Shown here piece by piece: positions 52,068 to 60,439 of a stretch of 64,000 bases of DNA. The position numbers and the translations under genes are program-made. Origin of the DNA: VXNE01 sp965217825. GTDB taxonomy: Bacteria; Pseudomonadota; Gammaproteobacteria; Pseudomonadales; Azotimanducaceae. Location of the stretch: NCBI GenBank assembly GCA_965217825.1, contig OZ244571.1, forward strand, positions 2,294,001-2,358,000. Direction: 5' to 3'. The notes beneath the pieces were generated by a model. The model ran no database searches. It worked only from the letters and a program-made list of their open reading frames with translations, and was not told the origin of the DNA. Positions within the stretch are counted from its first letter, which is position 1. Each line of letters begins with the position of its first letter.

Positions 52068-53231
52068 TTGGATTTCGGACTCACCAACGAACAGCAAATG
52101 GTGGTGGACACCGTCCGCGACTTCGTCGAGAGGGAACTCTATCCCCACGAGGAGACTGTCGAGAAGAAAGGGCGCGTGCCGCCGGAACTCGGCGAGGCCA
52201 TCAAGCGCAAGGTGATGGAACTGGGTTTCTACGCGCCGAACCTGCCCGAGGACGTGGGCGGCGGCGGTCTCGATCACCTCACCTTCACCCTGCTCGAGCG
52301 CGAACTCGGCCGCGCGTCCATGGCGCTCACCGTATTCTGGGGTCGCCCGTCGGGCATCCTGATGGGTTGCGATGCCGAGCAGCGCGAGCGCTACCTGCTG
52401 CCGTCGGCGCGCGGCGAACGCTTCGATGCCTTGGCCATGACCGAACCCGGTGCCGGTTCCGATGTGCGCGGCATGCAGTGTTTCGCTCGCCGCGACGGCG
52501 ACGACTGGATCGTCAACGGCACAAAGCACTTCATTTCCCATGGCGATATTGCTGATTTCTTTATTGTTTTCGTTGCCACAGGTGAGGAGGAGGGGGAGGG
52601 GGCACCCCCGCGAAAGCGCATCACCTGCTTCCTGGTTGATCGCGACACCGCCGGCTTCGACGTCCGCCAAGGCTATGAGTCCGTATCCCACCGGGGATAT
52701 CACAACAGCGTGCTGACCTTCGACGATTGCCGACTGCCTTCGGCGCAGATCCTCGGCGAGGTGCATCGCGGTTTCGAACTCGCCAACGAGTGGCTGTATG
52801 GGACGCGGCTCACCGTCGCCGCGATGTGCGTCGGTCGGGCGCGGCGCGCCTTCGACCTGGCGCTCGCCTATGCGGCCCAACGCAGCCAGTTCGGCCAACC
52901 CATCGGCAGGTTCCAGGGGGTCTCGTTCAAGCTGGCGGACATGGTCACCGAGATCGACGCGGCGAACTGGTTGACCTTGGCTGCCGCGTCGCGCCTGGAT
53001 GGGGGTCTTTCGGCGAACCGCGAGATCGCCTCCGCCAAACTGTATGCCTCGGAGATGCTGGCACGCGTGACCGACGAGGCGGTGCAGATCCACGGCGGAA
53101 TGGGACTGATGAGCGATCTGCCGCTGGCGCGGTTCTGGCGCGACGCCCGGGTCGAGCGCATCTGGGACGGCACATCCGAGATTCAGCGCCACATCATCGG
53201 GCGCGAGCTGCTGCGCCCGCTCGGCGCCTGA
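52068..53231 (+). CDS. Acyl-CoA dehydrogenase, possibly acting on betainyl-CoA
   Basis: This 387-residue flavoprotein has all three acyl-CoA dehydrogenase parts: MTEPGAGSDVRGMQ (FAD/substrate), RSQFGQPIGRFQGVSFKLAD, and DEAVQIHGGMGLMSDLPLAR then IWDGTSEIQRHIIGREL. At the site of the usual catalytic Glu (xEGT) there is Asp (WDGT), so activity or base position may differ. I chose the TTG at 52068 (LDFGLTNEQQ) behind AAGGAA. Position before the CoA ligase and CaiD suggests a CaiA-like role in crotonobetaine/butyrobetaine interconversion; that is inference. Confidence 0.85.
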   Translation: MDFGLTNEQQMVVDTVRDFVERELYPHEETVEKKGRVPPELGEAIKRKVMELGFYAPNLPEDVGGGGLDHLTFTLLERELGRASMALTVFWGRPSGILMGCDAEQRERYLLPSARGERFDALAMTEPGAGSDVRGMQCFARRDGDDWIVNGTKHFISHGDIADFFIVFVATGEEEGEGAPPRKRITCFLVDRDTAGFDVRQGYESVSHRGYHNSVLTFDDCRLPSAQILGEVHRGFELANEWLYGTRLTVAAMCVGRARRAFDLALAYAAQRSQFGQPIGRFQGVSFKLADMVTEIDAANWLTLAAASRLDGGLSANREIASAKLYASEMLARVTDEAVQIHGGMGLMSDLPLARFWRDARVERIWDGTSEIQRHIIGRELLRPLGA

Positions 53232-53245
53232 ATGTCCTGTTTAGT

Positions 53246-55360
53246 ATGGACGTTCGGCGCGTGACTGTGGAATCGGGCCCCGGCGCAGGCATAGCCCGGC
53301 TGTTGCGCCCACGCAGCATTGCGGTGATCGGCGGCGAAGCGGCGGCGCGCGTGGCCGAACAGTGCGACCGGATGGGTTTCGACGGCGACCTGTGGCCAGT
53401 GCATCCGTCGCGCGAAACCGTTGCCGGAAGGCGGGCTTTCCGCTCCATCGACATGCTTCCCGGCGTGCCCGACGCCGCCTTCGTGGGCGTCAACCGGCAC
53501 GCCACCCTCGACGCCGTTGCCGCCCTGTCGAGACTGGGGGCGGGCGGTGCCGTCTGCTATGCATCGGGTTTTCTCGAGGCGGCGGACGGCGAGCTTTTGC
53601 AGCGCGACCTGGTCGATGCGGCGGGGGACATGCCCATCATCGGTCCCAACTGCTACGGTTTCATCAACTTTCTCGACGCTACACCGCTGTGGCCGGACCA
53701 GCACGGCGGCCGACGGCTCGAGCCGTCGGAACGCGGCGTTGCGATCATCACCCAATCCTCGAACATCGCCATCAGCATGACGATGCAGCAACGCGCGCTG
53801 CCTGTCGCTTACCTCGTGACCGCCGGCAACCAGGCGCAGTTGGGGGTGTCGCGCCTCGCGTCAGCGCTGCTTGAGGATGAACGGGTGAGTGCCGTGGGCT
53901 TGCATGTCGAGGGGTTCGATTCGGCCGCCGGCTTTGAAGCACTATCCCGTTGCGCGCGGGAACGGGGGGTGCCCGTCGTGGCCCTGAAGACGGGCCGCTC
54001 GGTGCAAGGCCGGACAGCGACGCTCAGCCACACGGCATCCATCGCCGGGTCCGATGCCGGGGCCCAGGCATTTCTGCGACGGCTCGGATTCGCCCGCGCG
54101 GATGGCATCCCCGAACTGCTTGAGACGCTCAAGCTGCTACACGTGCACGGCACCCTGGGCGGAACCCGAATAGGCGCGATGTGCTGTTCCGGCGGTGAGG
54201 CGAGCGTGCTCGCGGACGTGGCGGAGGGCGCCGAGGCGACATTCCCCGACCTGGCGCCGGGCCATGCTGCGGCTGTGGACGCAACGGTGCATCCACTCGT
54301 TACCGTATCCAATCCTTTCGACTACCACACCTTCAGTTGGGGCGACGAGGAGGCGTTGATCGGGACCTTTACGGCATTCGCGCGCGGGCGGTTCGATGCG
54401 ACACTCCTGATGCTCGACTTTCCCCGTGCGGACCGCTGTGACGACACCGACTGGCAGACGACACTCAACGCGTTCGCGGCGGCCATGGGCGCCACGCGGT
54501 CGAAAGGCATCATCGCAGCCGCTTTGGGGGAAAACCTGTCCGAAGCGCGCGCGACGGAAATGATTGCCCGCGGCATCGCGCCGCTCGCCGGAGTTCGCGA
54601 AGCCCTGGCGGCGATAGACGGCGCGGCGGCGATTGGCGCGGCGTGGCGCTCGCCTGCCCCCGCGCAACTCCTGGAGTCGCGCTGCCCGCCGAGCCAGCCC
54701 GTTGTCCTCGACGAAGCGGCCTCCAAGGCACTCCTCGCTGCGAGCGGCGTCCAGGTTCCGGCCGGTGAGGTCGCGCGGGATGAAGACGCGGCGATAGCTG
54801 TCGCGGAGTCCCTCGGGGGCGCCGTTGCGGTCAAGGCGCTTGGCATTGCCCACAAGACCGAGCGCGCAGCGGTCAGGCTGGCGTTGAGCGAACCGCGCGA
54901 GATTCGCCAGGCCACGCGCGAACTGCTCGCCCTGGGTGACGCCGTGCTTGTCGAACGGTTCTCCCCGGACGTGGTCGTCGAGTTGCTCGTGGGCCTCACG
55001 CGAGACCCGCAACTCGGCTTGCTGCTGACCATCGGTTCCGGTGGCACGCTTGTCGAGTTGCTTCGAGACAGCGTTACGTTGCTGCTGCCGGTGTCCGAAA
55101 GAGAAGTGCGCGACGCCTTGGCGAAACTTCGCGTAGCGCCGCTGCTCGACGGCCACCGAAACCGGGAAGTGGCGGACAAGGACGCGGCCATAGCGGCGAT
55201 TCTCGCCATCGCGCGTTTCGCGGCTGAGCACCGTCACGGGCTCGAGGAAGTCGACGTCAATCCGCTCGGCGTCGGCCGGAAGGGACAGGGCGCGGTAGCG
55301 CTTGACGCGCTGATCCGAACGAGAGAGCGAACGGTCATGGGAAAGGAGATCGAGGCGTGA
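53246..55360 (+). CDS. ADP-forming acyl-CoA synthetase (acetate-CoA ligase family)
   Basis: This 704-residue single-chain enzyme has, in order, a CoA-binding domain (LLRPRSIAVIGG), a succinyl-CoA-ligase-like domain with GRTATLSHTASIAGSDAG (the phospho-His region) and a C-terminal ATP-grasp domain (AVKALGIAHKTERAAVRLAL; LEEVDVNPLGV). It would make a CoA thioester using ATP with release of ADP and phosphate. Next to caiD it probably activates carnitine, crotonobetaine or gamma-butyrobetaine, replacing the AMP-forming CaiC or the CoA-transferase CaiB used elsewhere. The ATG at 53246 follows the dehydrogenase by 14 bases; its stop overlaps the caiD start. Confidence 0.85.
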   Translation: MDVRRVTVESGPGAGIARLLRPRSIAVIGGEAAARVAEQCDRMGFDGDLWPVHPSRETVAGRRAFRSIDMLPGVPDAAFVGVNRHATLDAVAALSRLGAGGAVCYASGFLEAADGELLQRDLVDAAGDMPIIGPNCYGFINFLDATPLWPDQHGGRRLEPSERGVAIITQSSNIAISMTMQQRALPVAYLVTAGNQAQLGVSRLASALLEDERVSAVGLHVEGFDSAAGFEALSRCARERGVPVVALKTGRSVQGRTATLSHTASIAGSDAGAQAFLRRLGFARADGIPELLETLKLLHVHGTLGGTRIGAMCCSGGEASVLADVAEGAEATFPDLAPGHAAAVDATVHPLVTVSNPFDYHTFSWGDEEALIGTFTAFARGRFDATLLMLDFPRADRCDDTDWQTTLNAFAAAMGATRSKGIIAAALGENLSEARATEMIARGIAPLAGVREALAAIDGAAAIGAAWRSPAPAQLLESRCPPSQPVVLDEAASKALLAASGVQVPAGEVARDEDAAIAVAESLGGAVAVKALGIAHKTERAAVRLALSEPREIRQATRELLALGDAVLVERFSPDVVVELLVGLTRDPQLGLLLTIGSGGTLVELLRDSVTLLLPVSEREVRDALAKLRVAPLLDGHRNREVADKDAAIAAILAIARFAAEHRHGLEEVDVNPLGVGRKGQGAVALDALIRTRERTVMGKEIEA

Positions 55361-56139
55361 GCGAACCGATCAGGACACGATGCGATGACGGGATTTTGGA
55401 GGTGACGCTCGACCGGCCCAAGGCGAACGCCATCGACCTGGCGACCAGCCGGCGCATGGGCGAAACCTTCAAGGCGTTCCGCGACGATCCGGCACTGCGC
55501 GTTGCCATAGTCACAGGCGCTGGAGACCGTTTCTTCTGTGCCGGGTGGGATCTGAAAGCAGCGGCCGGCGGCGATGCCGTAGACGGCGACTACGGTTGCG
55601 GCGGCTTCGGCGGGATGCAGGAATTGCCGGCGCTGAACAAGCCACTCATCGCCGCGGTCAACGGCATGGCGGTGGGCGGCGGCTTCGAACTGGCCCTGTC
55701 CTGCGATCTCATTCTGGCTTCTAGCACAGCGTCGTTCGCGCTGCCCGAGATTCGGGCGGGCACCCTGGCTGACGCCGCCGCCATCAAGCTGCCCAAGCGC
55801 ATGCCGTTCCACGTAGCGATGGAGCTTCTGTTCACAGGCCGGCGGATGGATGCCGAGGAGGCGTGCCGCTGGGGGGTGGTCAACGAAGTGGTGGAACCTG
55901 ACGAATTGCTTGAACGGGCGTGGAAACTCGCCCGGCTGCTAGCAAACGGGCCGCCCCTGGTCTTCGCCGCGATCAAGGAGGTGGTGCGCGAGTCGGAGAA
56001 CCTGCGCGCCCAGGACGCGCTCAGCCGGGTCGGCAAGCGCCAGTTCCCGGCGGTGGACCACCTCTACGACAGCGAGGACCAAGGGGAAGGCGCTCGCGCG
56101 TTCGCCGAAAAGCGCGACCCTGTTTGGAAGGGACGCTAG
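55357..56139 (+). CDS. caiD: Carnitinyl-CoA dehydratase (enoyl-CoA hydratase family)
   Basis: This 260-residue protein is strikingly similar to enterobacterial CaiD from memory: ILEVTLDRPKANAIDLATSR, RVAIVTGAGDRFFCAGWDLK, GGGFELALSCDLI and the terminal AFAEKRDPVWKGR. The two crotonase Glu positions (in GFELAL and in FALPEIRAG) are kept. It hydrates crotonobetainyl-CoA to carnitinyl-CoA or runs the reverse. The start overlaps the ligase stop by four bases. In this operon it gives a second, CoA-linked branch beside direct carnitine oxidation. Confidence 0.9.
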   Translation: MSEPIRTRCDDGILEVTLDRPKANAIDLATSRRMGETFKAFRDDPALRVAIVTGAGDRFFCAGWDLKAAAGGDAVDGDYGCGGFGGMQELPALNKPLIAAVNGMAVGGGFELALSCDLILASSTASFALPEIRAGTLADAAAIKLPKRMPFHVAMELLFTGRRMDAEEACRWGVVNEVVEPDELLERAWKLARLLANGPPLVFAAIKEVVRESENLRAQDALSRVGKRQFPAVDHLYDSEDQGEGARAFAEKRDPVWKGR

Positions 56140-56179
56140 TGACGAGGCGCTTTCGCGATCCGACCCCGACTGGATTCCG

Positions 56180-57172
56180 TCACGATACGCTTCGCGCCCT
56201 GACCAGTTTCCAGGCGTAGTCGAGCGCGTGCCCCAGCGATTCGGTAAACGCTGTGCCTTGCCAGGCGATATCGAACGCCGTGCCGTGATCGACCGATGTG
56301 CGCACGATGGGTAGCCCGATCGTGACGTTCACCGCGGACTCGAAGCTGGCAAGCTTCATCGGCGCGTGCCCCTGATCGTGATACATGCACACGATTGCGT
56401 CGTAGCGGTCGCGGCGGATCGCCTGGTAGAACACCGTGTCTGCGGGATGAGGCCCCGTCGCGTCGATGCCAGCGCGACGCGCGGCCTCGATGGCCGGGGC
56501 AATGACCTCGGTGTCCTCCGTGCCGAACAGGCCGTTCTCGCCGGCGTGCGGGTTCAAGCCGCAGACGGCGATGCGGGGGCGGGGCAGGAAAAGCGACAGC
56601 GTCCGATGCGTCAATTCGATCACGGAACGGATGCGCGGACCACTCACCCGCGCGATGGCTTCGGCCAGCGACACGTGGGCGCTGACATGGGTCACAGCGA
56701 CATCCTCGGTGGCAAGCATCATCGAGAATTTCCGCGCGCCGCAAAGCCCCGCGATCAATTCCGTGTGGCCGATGAAATGCGGGTCGCTGGCTCGGGTCGC
56801 TTCCTTGTTCATGGGTAGCGTGACGACGCCCGCGACGTGGCCGGCCAAGGCGTCTCGGGTCGCTGCTTCGACATAGTCTCGCGCCGCCGCGCCAGCTTTG
56901 GTGTTGTGTCGCCCCGGCGTCAGATCGGCTGCGTCGAGGTGCCGGAGATCGACAACGTTCAGCCGTCCGGGGCGCGACTTGGCGGGTCGCGTCACCGCGT
57001 GGGCGCGAATATCAAGCCCCAGCAGGTCCGCGCCGGCGTCAATGATCGCCGCGTCCCCGTAGATCACCGCGGTATCGCCGAGCAAACCCTGCGCGAAGCG
57101 TCTCAATACGATTTCGGGTCCGACGCCGGACGCGTCGCCCATCGTGATCGCCATGGGGAGTGATCCGTTCAT
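56180..57172 (-). CDS. PdxA-family 4-phosphoerythronate/hydroxythreonine-phosphate dehydrogenase
   Basis: This 330-residue NAD+-dependent dehydrogenase shows the PdxA metal sites FIGHTELIAGLCG, CMYHDQGHAPMKLASFESAV and VDHGTAFDIA, plus the opening ITMGDASGVGPEIVLRRF. True pdxA usually neighbours surA and ksgA; here it stands alone and convergent with caiD. A PdxA2-type catabolic paralogue is therefore at least as likely as vitamin B6 synthesis. No DUF1537 kinase, the usual PdxA2 partner, is nearby. Confidence 0.85.
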   Translation of the reverse strand: MNGSLPMAITMGDASGVGPEIVLRRFAQGLLGDTAVIYGDAAIIDAGADLLGLDIRAHAVTRPAKSRPGRLNVVDLRHLDAADLTPGRHNTKAGAAARDYVEAATRDALAGHVAGVVTLPMNKEATRASDPHFIGHTELIAGLCGARKFSMMLATEDVAVTHVSAHVSLAEAIARVSGPRIRSVIELTHRTLSLFLPRPRIAVCGLNPHAGENGLFGTEDTEVIAPAIEAARRAGIDATGPHPADTVFYQAIRRDRYDAIVCMYHDQGHAPMKLASFESAVNVTIGLPIVRTSVDHGTAFDIAWQGTAFTESLGHALDYAWKLVRARSVS

Positions 57173-57300
57173 GCGCGTAGGTTAGGTCCAACTCGGCCCG
57201 TTGCCGCCGTTTGCGTCGACGGCGATCACGAGAGCGTATCAGATCGGTTATCGTACTTGGCTGTGCGCGCCGCCGCCGATGCCCGACCACCGAGGCCGCC

Positions 57301-58422
57301 ATGCCCGACGAAACTCCGCCCGAAGCGAAGCGCGATCAGGACATCGACCAGATGCTCGACGCGATCACCGCCGCCGTGCCGCCGCTGTTGTCCGCGTTGG
57401 AAGCGTTGGCGCATGTTGGAAGGTACATGCATCCGCCGCATATCGCAGGCCTGGCGGAATCTGCCGCGGGTTCAGAACAACCACTCTTCGATGGCATGAA
57501 GCGGTTCCGCGCCGTGTCGTGGCCGGCTCGGCTGCTGACGTTCAAGGAGTGCGTGGAGGATGCGGCCGACCATGCGTGCAAGGCGTTACAGCGTTTGCGC
57601 GAGGCGGCGACAGCGCAGGACAGTGTCCTCGGCGTTTACCGGGCCATGCGTTACGCCACCAGGGCCCAGGAGGCGCTGTATCCGGTCGCATCGATGCTGC
57701 CGCCCGTCAGCCGGTTCTATATCGAGCCGGCGTTGCGCGATGATGCCGGGCTGAACGAGAAACTTGCCGGGGCCGACCATTCGAGAGCGGATGTCGGCGT
57801 CCTGCACGTCGGCCGTGAGAGGGCGGAAAGGGGCGGTTTCTCGCTGTATGTGCCCGAGTACTACGACCCGGCGCGCACCTGGCCGCTCATCATGGCGCTG
57901 CATGGCGGCCGCGGCAACGGCGCGGACTTTCTCTGGGCATGGCTGCGCGAAGCCCGTAGCCGGGGCGCGATCCTGATCGGCCCGACCGCGCTTGGGCGTA
58001 CCTGGTCGCTGATGGGCCCCGACCGGGACAGTCCGAATCTAGACGCGATCGTCGAGCGCGTGGCGGAGCGCTGGAACGTTGATCGCGACAGGATGCTGCT
58101 GACCGGCATGAGTGATGGCGGGACTTTCGCCTATGTCTCGGGATTGAGGGAGAGTTCGCCTTTCACCCACCTTGCGCCAAGTTCGGCGAGTTTCCATCCG
58201 TTGCTGCTTGAGGGCTCAACGCCCGAACGCCTGCGCGGGTTGCCGATCTACCTCGTTCACGGCGTTCTCGACTGGATGTTTCCGGTGGATGTTGCGCGCA
58301 CCGCGAACACCGCCCTCACCGCCGCGGGCGCGAGCGTCATCTATCGCGAGATCGCCGACCTCTCGCACACGTATCCGCGCGACGAAAACCCCCGCATCAT
58401 GGACTGGTACCTGCAGGGTTGA
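57301..58422 (+). CDS. Alpha/beta hydrolase (phospholipase/esterase-like)
   Basis: This 373-residue protein has a helical N-terminal part (residues 1-190) and a C-terminal alpha/beta hydrolase fold: LIMALHGGRGNGADFLWAWL (oxyanion region), LLTGMSDGGTFAYVSGL (nucleophile Ser), YLVHGVLDWMFPVDVART (Asp) and ADLSHTYPRDENP (His). The layout resembles bacterial poly-hydroxyalkanoate or carboxylesterase-like predicted phospholipases. The ATG at 57301 is used; the upstream frame is not homologous. No signal peptide is visible, so it is likely cytoplasmic. Confidence 0.8.
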   Translation: MPDETPPEAKRDQDIDQMLDAITAAVPPLLSALEALAHVGRYMHPPHIAGLAESAAGSEQPLFDGMKRFRAVSWPARLLTFKECVEDAADHACKALQRLREAATAQDSVLGVYRAMRYATRAQEALYPVASMLPPVSRFYIEPALRDDAGLNEKLAGADHSRADVGVLHVGRERAERGGFSLYVPEYYDPARTWPLIMALHGGRGNGADFLWAWLREARSRGAILIGPTALGRTWSLMGPDRDSPNLDAIVERVAERWNVDRDRMLLTGMSDGGTFAYVSGLRESSPFTHLAPSSASFHPLLLEGSTPERLRGLPIYLVHGVLDWMFPVDVARTANTALTAAGASVIYREIADLSHTYPRDENPRIMDWYLQG

Positions 58423-58459
58423 TCGTGGCCGGCAACTCGGTCAGGAAAAGTCGCTGGAC

Positions 58460-58490
58460 TTGCACCTGTATGTCTGTACATATAGTGTAC
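58460..58490 (+). promoter_or_regulatory. Possible promoter and inverted repeat before the radical SAM gene
   Basis: TTGCAC at 58460-58465 and TATAGT at 58481-58486 are 15 bases apart, shorter than ideal. The second box lies within the inverted repeat GTACA-TATAG-TGTAC (58476-58490). The pair suggests a regulated promoter 25-50 bases before the GTG start; pattern match only. Confidence 0.4.
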
Positions 58491-58510
58491 GTCGAAGGGA
58501 TCTCTGAGCA

Positions 58511-59587
58511 GTGACATTGAACCGGAAGCAGACGCACAAGGGTCGCGGTGCGGTATCCAACCCGGCGGGCCGTTTCGACGCTGAGCGTAGCGAGGTGATC
58601 GACGACGGCTGGGATTTGGCGGAAACGCCGGAGTTCGCGGCATCGGCGCCGGCAACGGAGTTTTTTCCCGACCTCACGAAGAACCTGATCGCGACCAACA
58701 AGTCGCCGGACATCCCCTTCGACCAGTCAATCAACGCGTACAAGGGCTGCGAGCATGGTTGCGTCTATTGTTTCGCGCGTCCCACGCACGCGTACCTGGA
58801 CCTGTCGCCGGGACTCGATTTCGAAACGAAGATCTTCTACAAGACCGACGTTGTCGCGCGCCTCAGGGAGGCCCTCGATCATCCGCGCTACGTTTGCTCC
58901 GCCATCGCCATGGGCACCAATACGGACCCGTACCAGCCAGCGGAGAAACGATTTCGCATCACCCGACAGATCCTCGAAACACTGCTCGCCTACCGGCACC
59001 CCGCAAGCATCACGACCAAGGGTTCCCTGGTGCTGCGGGACCTGGACCTGTTGCGGCAACTTGCGGAGCAGGACCTGGTTTCGGTCATGGTGAGCGTCAC
59101 GACGCTCGACAACGCGCTGAAGACGAAACTGGAGCCCCGGACCACGTCTCCTGCCGCCCGGCTGCGCGTTGTCGAGGAAATGGCGAATGCGGGCGTGCCC
59201 GTTGGCGTGATGGCGGCGCCGATGATCCCGATGATCAATGATCGCGAACTCGAAGCGATTGTCGAAGCCGCGGCCAACGCGGGTGCCAGGACCGTACGCT
59301 ACATTCTCTTGAGGCTACCGTTCGAGGTCAAAGACCTGTTCAAGGAGTGGCTTGGGGAACACTACCCCCTGAAGGCAGAGCACGTGATGAATCGCGTGCG
59401 CGATATGCGCGGAGGACGAGAGTACCGATCCGAATGGGGCACGCGAATGCGCGGGGAGGGCGCGTTTGCGGAGTTGTTGGCGAAGCGTCACGCCATCGCA
59501 ACGCGCAAGCACGGCATGGATTCGGCCATGCCGACGCTGCGGACCGACCTTTTTCGCCCGAATAGGCAGCAGATGGAGTTATTCTAG
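58511..59587 (+). CDS. PA0069-type radical SAM protein
   Basis: This 358-residue protein has the radical SAM cluster motif CEHGCVYCFARP near residue 79, preceded by SINAYKGCEHG, and the related strand segments TNTDPYQPAEKRFRITRQIL and VMVSVTTLDNALKTKLEPRT typical of the spore-photoproduct-lyase-like group called PA0069. The natural substrate of this group is not established. The GTG at 58511 begins MTLNRKQTHKGRGAVSNPAG, a typical start (RGRGAxSNPxxRF). Confidence 0.9.
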   Translation: MTLNRKQTHKGRGAVSNPAGRFDAERSEVIDDGWDLAETPEFAASAPATEFFPDLTKNLIATNKSPDIPFDQSINAYKGCEHGCVYCFARPTHAYLDLSPGLDFETKIFYKTDVVARLREALDHPRYVCSAIAMGTNTDPYQPAEKRFRITRQILETLLAYRHPASITTKGSLVLRDLDLLRQLAEQDLVSVMVSVTTLDNALKTKLEPRTTSPAARLRVVEEMANAGVPVGVMAAPMIPMINDRELEAIVEAAANAGARTVRYILLRLPFEVKDLFKEWLGEHYPLKAEHVMNRVRDMRGGREYRSEWGTRMRGEGAFAELLAKRHAIATRKHGMDSAMPTLRTDLFRPNRQQMELF

Positions 59588-59614
59588 TATTTGGGCTGAC
59601 AGAGAGAGAAAGCA

Positions 59615-60091
59615 ATGTCATTGACACCGATGCAATTGGGTCATGTGGTGATGCGGGTCCGCGACCTGGAGCGTTCGGTCGACTTTTATACGCGAATCAT
59701 GGGTCTCACCATCATGGTGAAGTCGGAACGGGCCTGTTTCATGTCCGCGAACACCGACAAGTCCCACGAACTGGCCGTCTTTGAGTTGGGGCCCGACGCC
59801 CCCGGACCGGATCAATCGCGGGTCGGTCAGGCGCACATGGCCTGGCAGATGGAGACTTTCGAGGACCTGCAGGAACTGTACGGAAGGCTCAAGGAAAACG
59901 AGATCCGCATCAAGCACATCGCCGACCACGGACTCTCCCTGGGCGTCTACCTGTTCGACCCCGACGACAACGAGGTCGAGGTCTACTACGAGCTGCCGAG
60001 GTCCAAGTGGCAATGGTCTGAAAGATCAGGCCCGTTCGGCGGCAAGTTTCCGTTGAAGCTGGAAGAACCCGCGGAGGCCCTGGAAGTCTGA
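59615..60091 (+). CDS. VOC-family dioxygenase/glyoxalase-like protein
   Basis: This 158-residue protein has a paired beta-alpha-beta-beta-beta fold with the metal ligands of extradiol dioxygenases: LGHVVMRVRDLERSVDFYTR, AHMAWQMETFEDLQELYGRL and LFDPDDNEVEVYYELP (His, His, Glu). It resembles catechol 2,3-dioxygenase-like or biphenyl-diol proteins of unknown substrate. It starts 27 bases after the radical SAM stop, behind AGAGAGAAAG. Confidence 0.85.
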   Translation: MSLTPMQLGHVVMRVRDLERSVDFYTRIMGLTIMVKSERACFMSANTDKSHELAVFELGPDAPGPDQSRVGQAHMAWQMETFEDLQELYGRLKENEIRIKHIADHGLSLGVYLFDPDDNEVEVYYELPRSKWQWSERSGPFGGKFPLKLEEPAEALEV

Positions 60092-60109
60092 GTCTCCGTT
60101 TGCGGCTGT

Positions 60110-60400
60110 ATGTCGGCGGAAAGGACAATCGATCTCCCGGTCGGACACAAGACTGTCCGCGTGACCGTAACGGCGGACGGCGGGCTTGAGTTGTGGCTCA
60201 ACGGTTGCCTGCGCAAGCGGCGTGAACCGTCCGATCGCGATCCGCTATATGTGTGGACCAACGTCGAGCTGTACTGGGAGGAACACCGGTACGTCGAAGC
60301 GCGCTACTACCGGCGCGGCAGTGGCCGGCTCAAGGTCGCCGTGAACGGCGATACGGTGTATGAGAGGCACTCTTTCGGGCGAGCGGAGTCCCATGCCTGA
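60110..60400 (+). CDS. Small conserved-looking protein, function unknown
   Basis: This 96-residue protein starts 18 bases after the VOC gene and is probably co-transcribed. It is basic and rich in aromatic residues (DPLYVWTNVELYWEEHRYVE; ARYYRRGSGRLKVAVNGDTV). The pattern of beta-strands suggests a compact barrel. No signal peptide, membrane segment or known motif is visible. I do not recognise the family. Confidence 0.7.
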   Translation: MSAERTIDLPVGHKTVRVTVTADGGLELWLNGCLRKRREPSDRDPLYVWTNVELYWEEHRYVEARYYRRGSGRLKVAVNGDTVYERHSFGRAESHA

Positions 60401-60439
60401 CCGTTGTTCACGCCCCGCATCCGCCTTGATGCGGTCAGG
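60396..60439. terminator. Nested hairpin shared by convergent genes
   Basis: An 8-bp inverted repeat CCTGACCG...CGGTCAGG (60396-60403 and 60432-60439) encloses a second stem CGCATC-CGCCTT-GATGCG (60416-60433). It spans both stop codons of the small plus-strand gene and the RND permease, as expected of a bidirectional 3' structure. No clear T-run is present. Confidence 0.45.

Noticed and set aside
58476..58490. Inverted repeat considered as a LexA box
   Set aside because: The arms GTACA/TGTAC with 5-base spacing do not fit the CTGT-N8-ACAG consensus; kept only as a possible promoter-region repeat.
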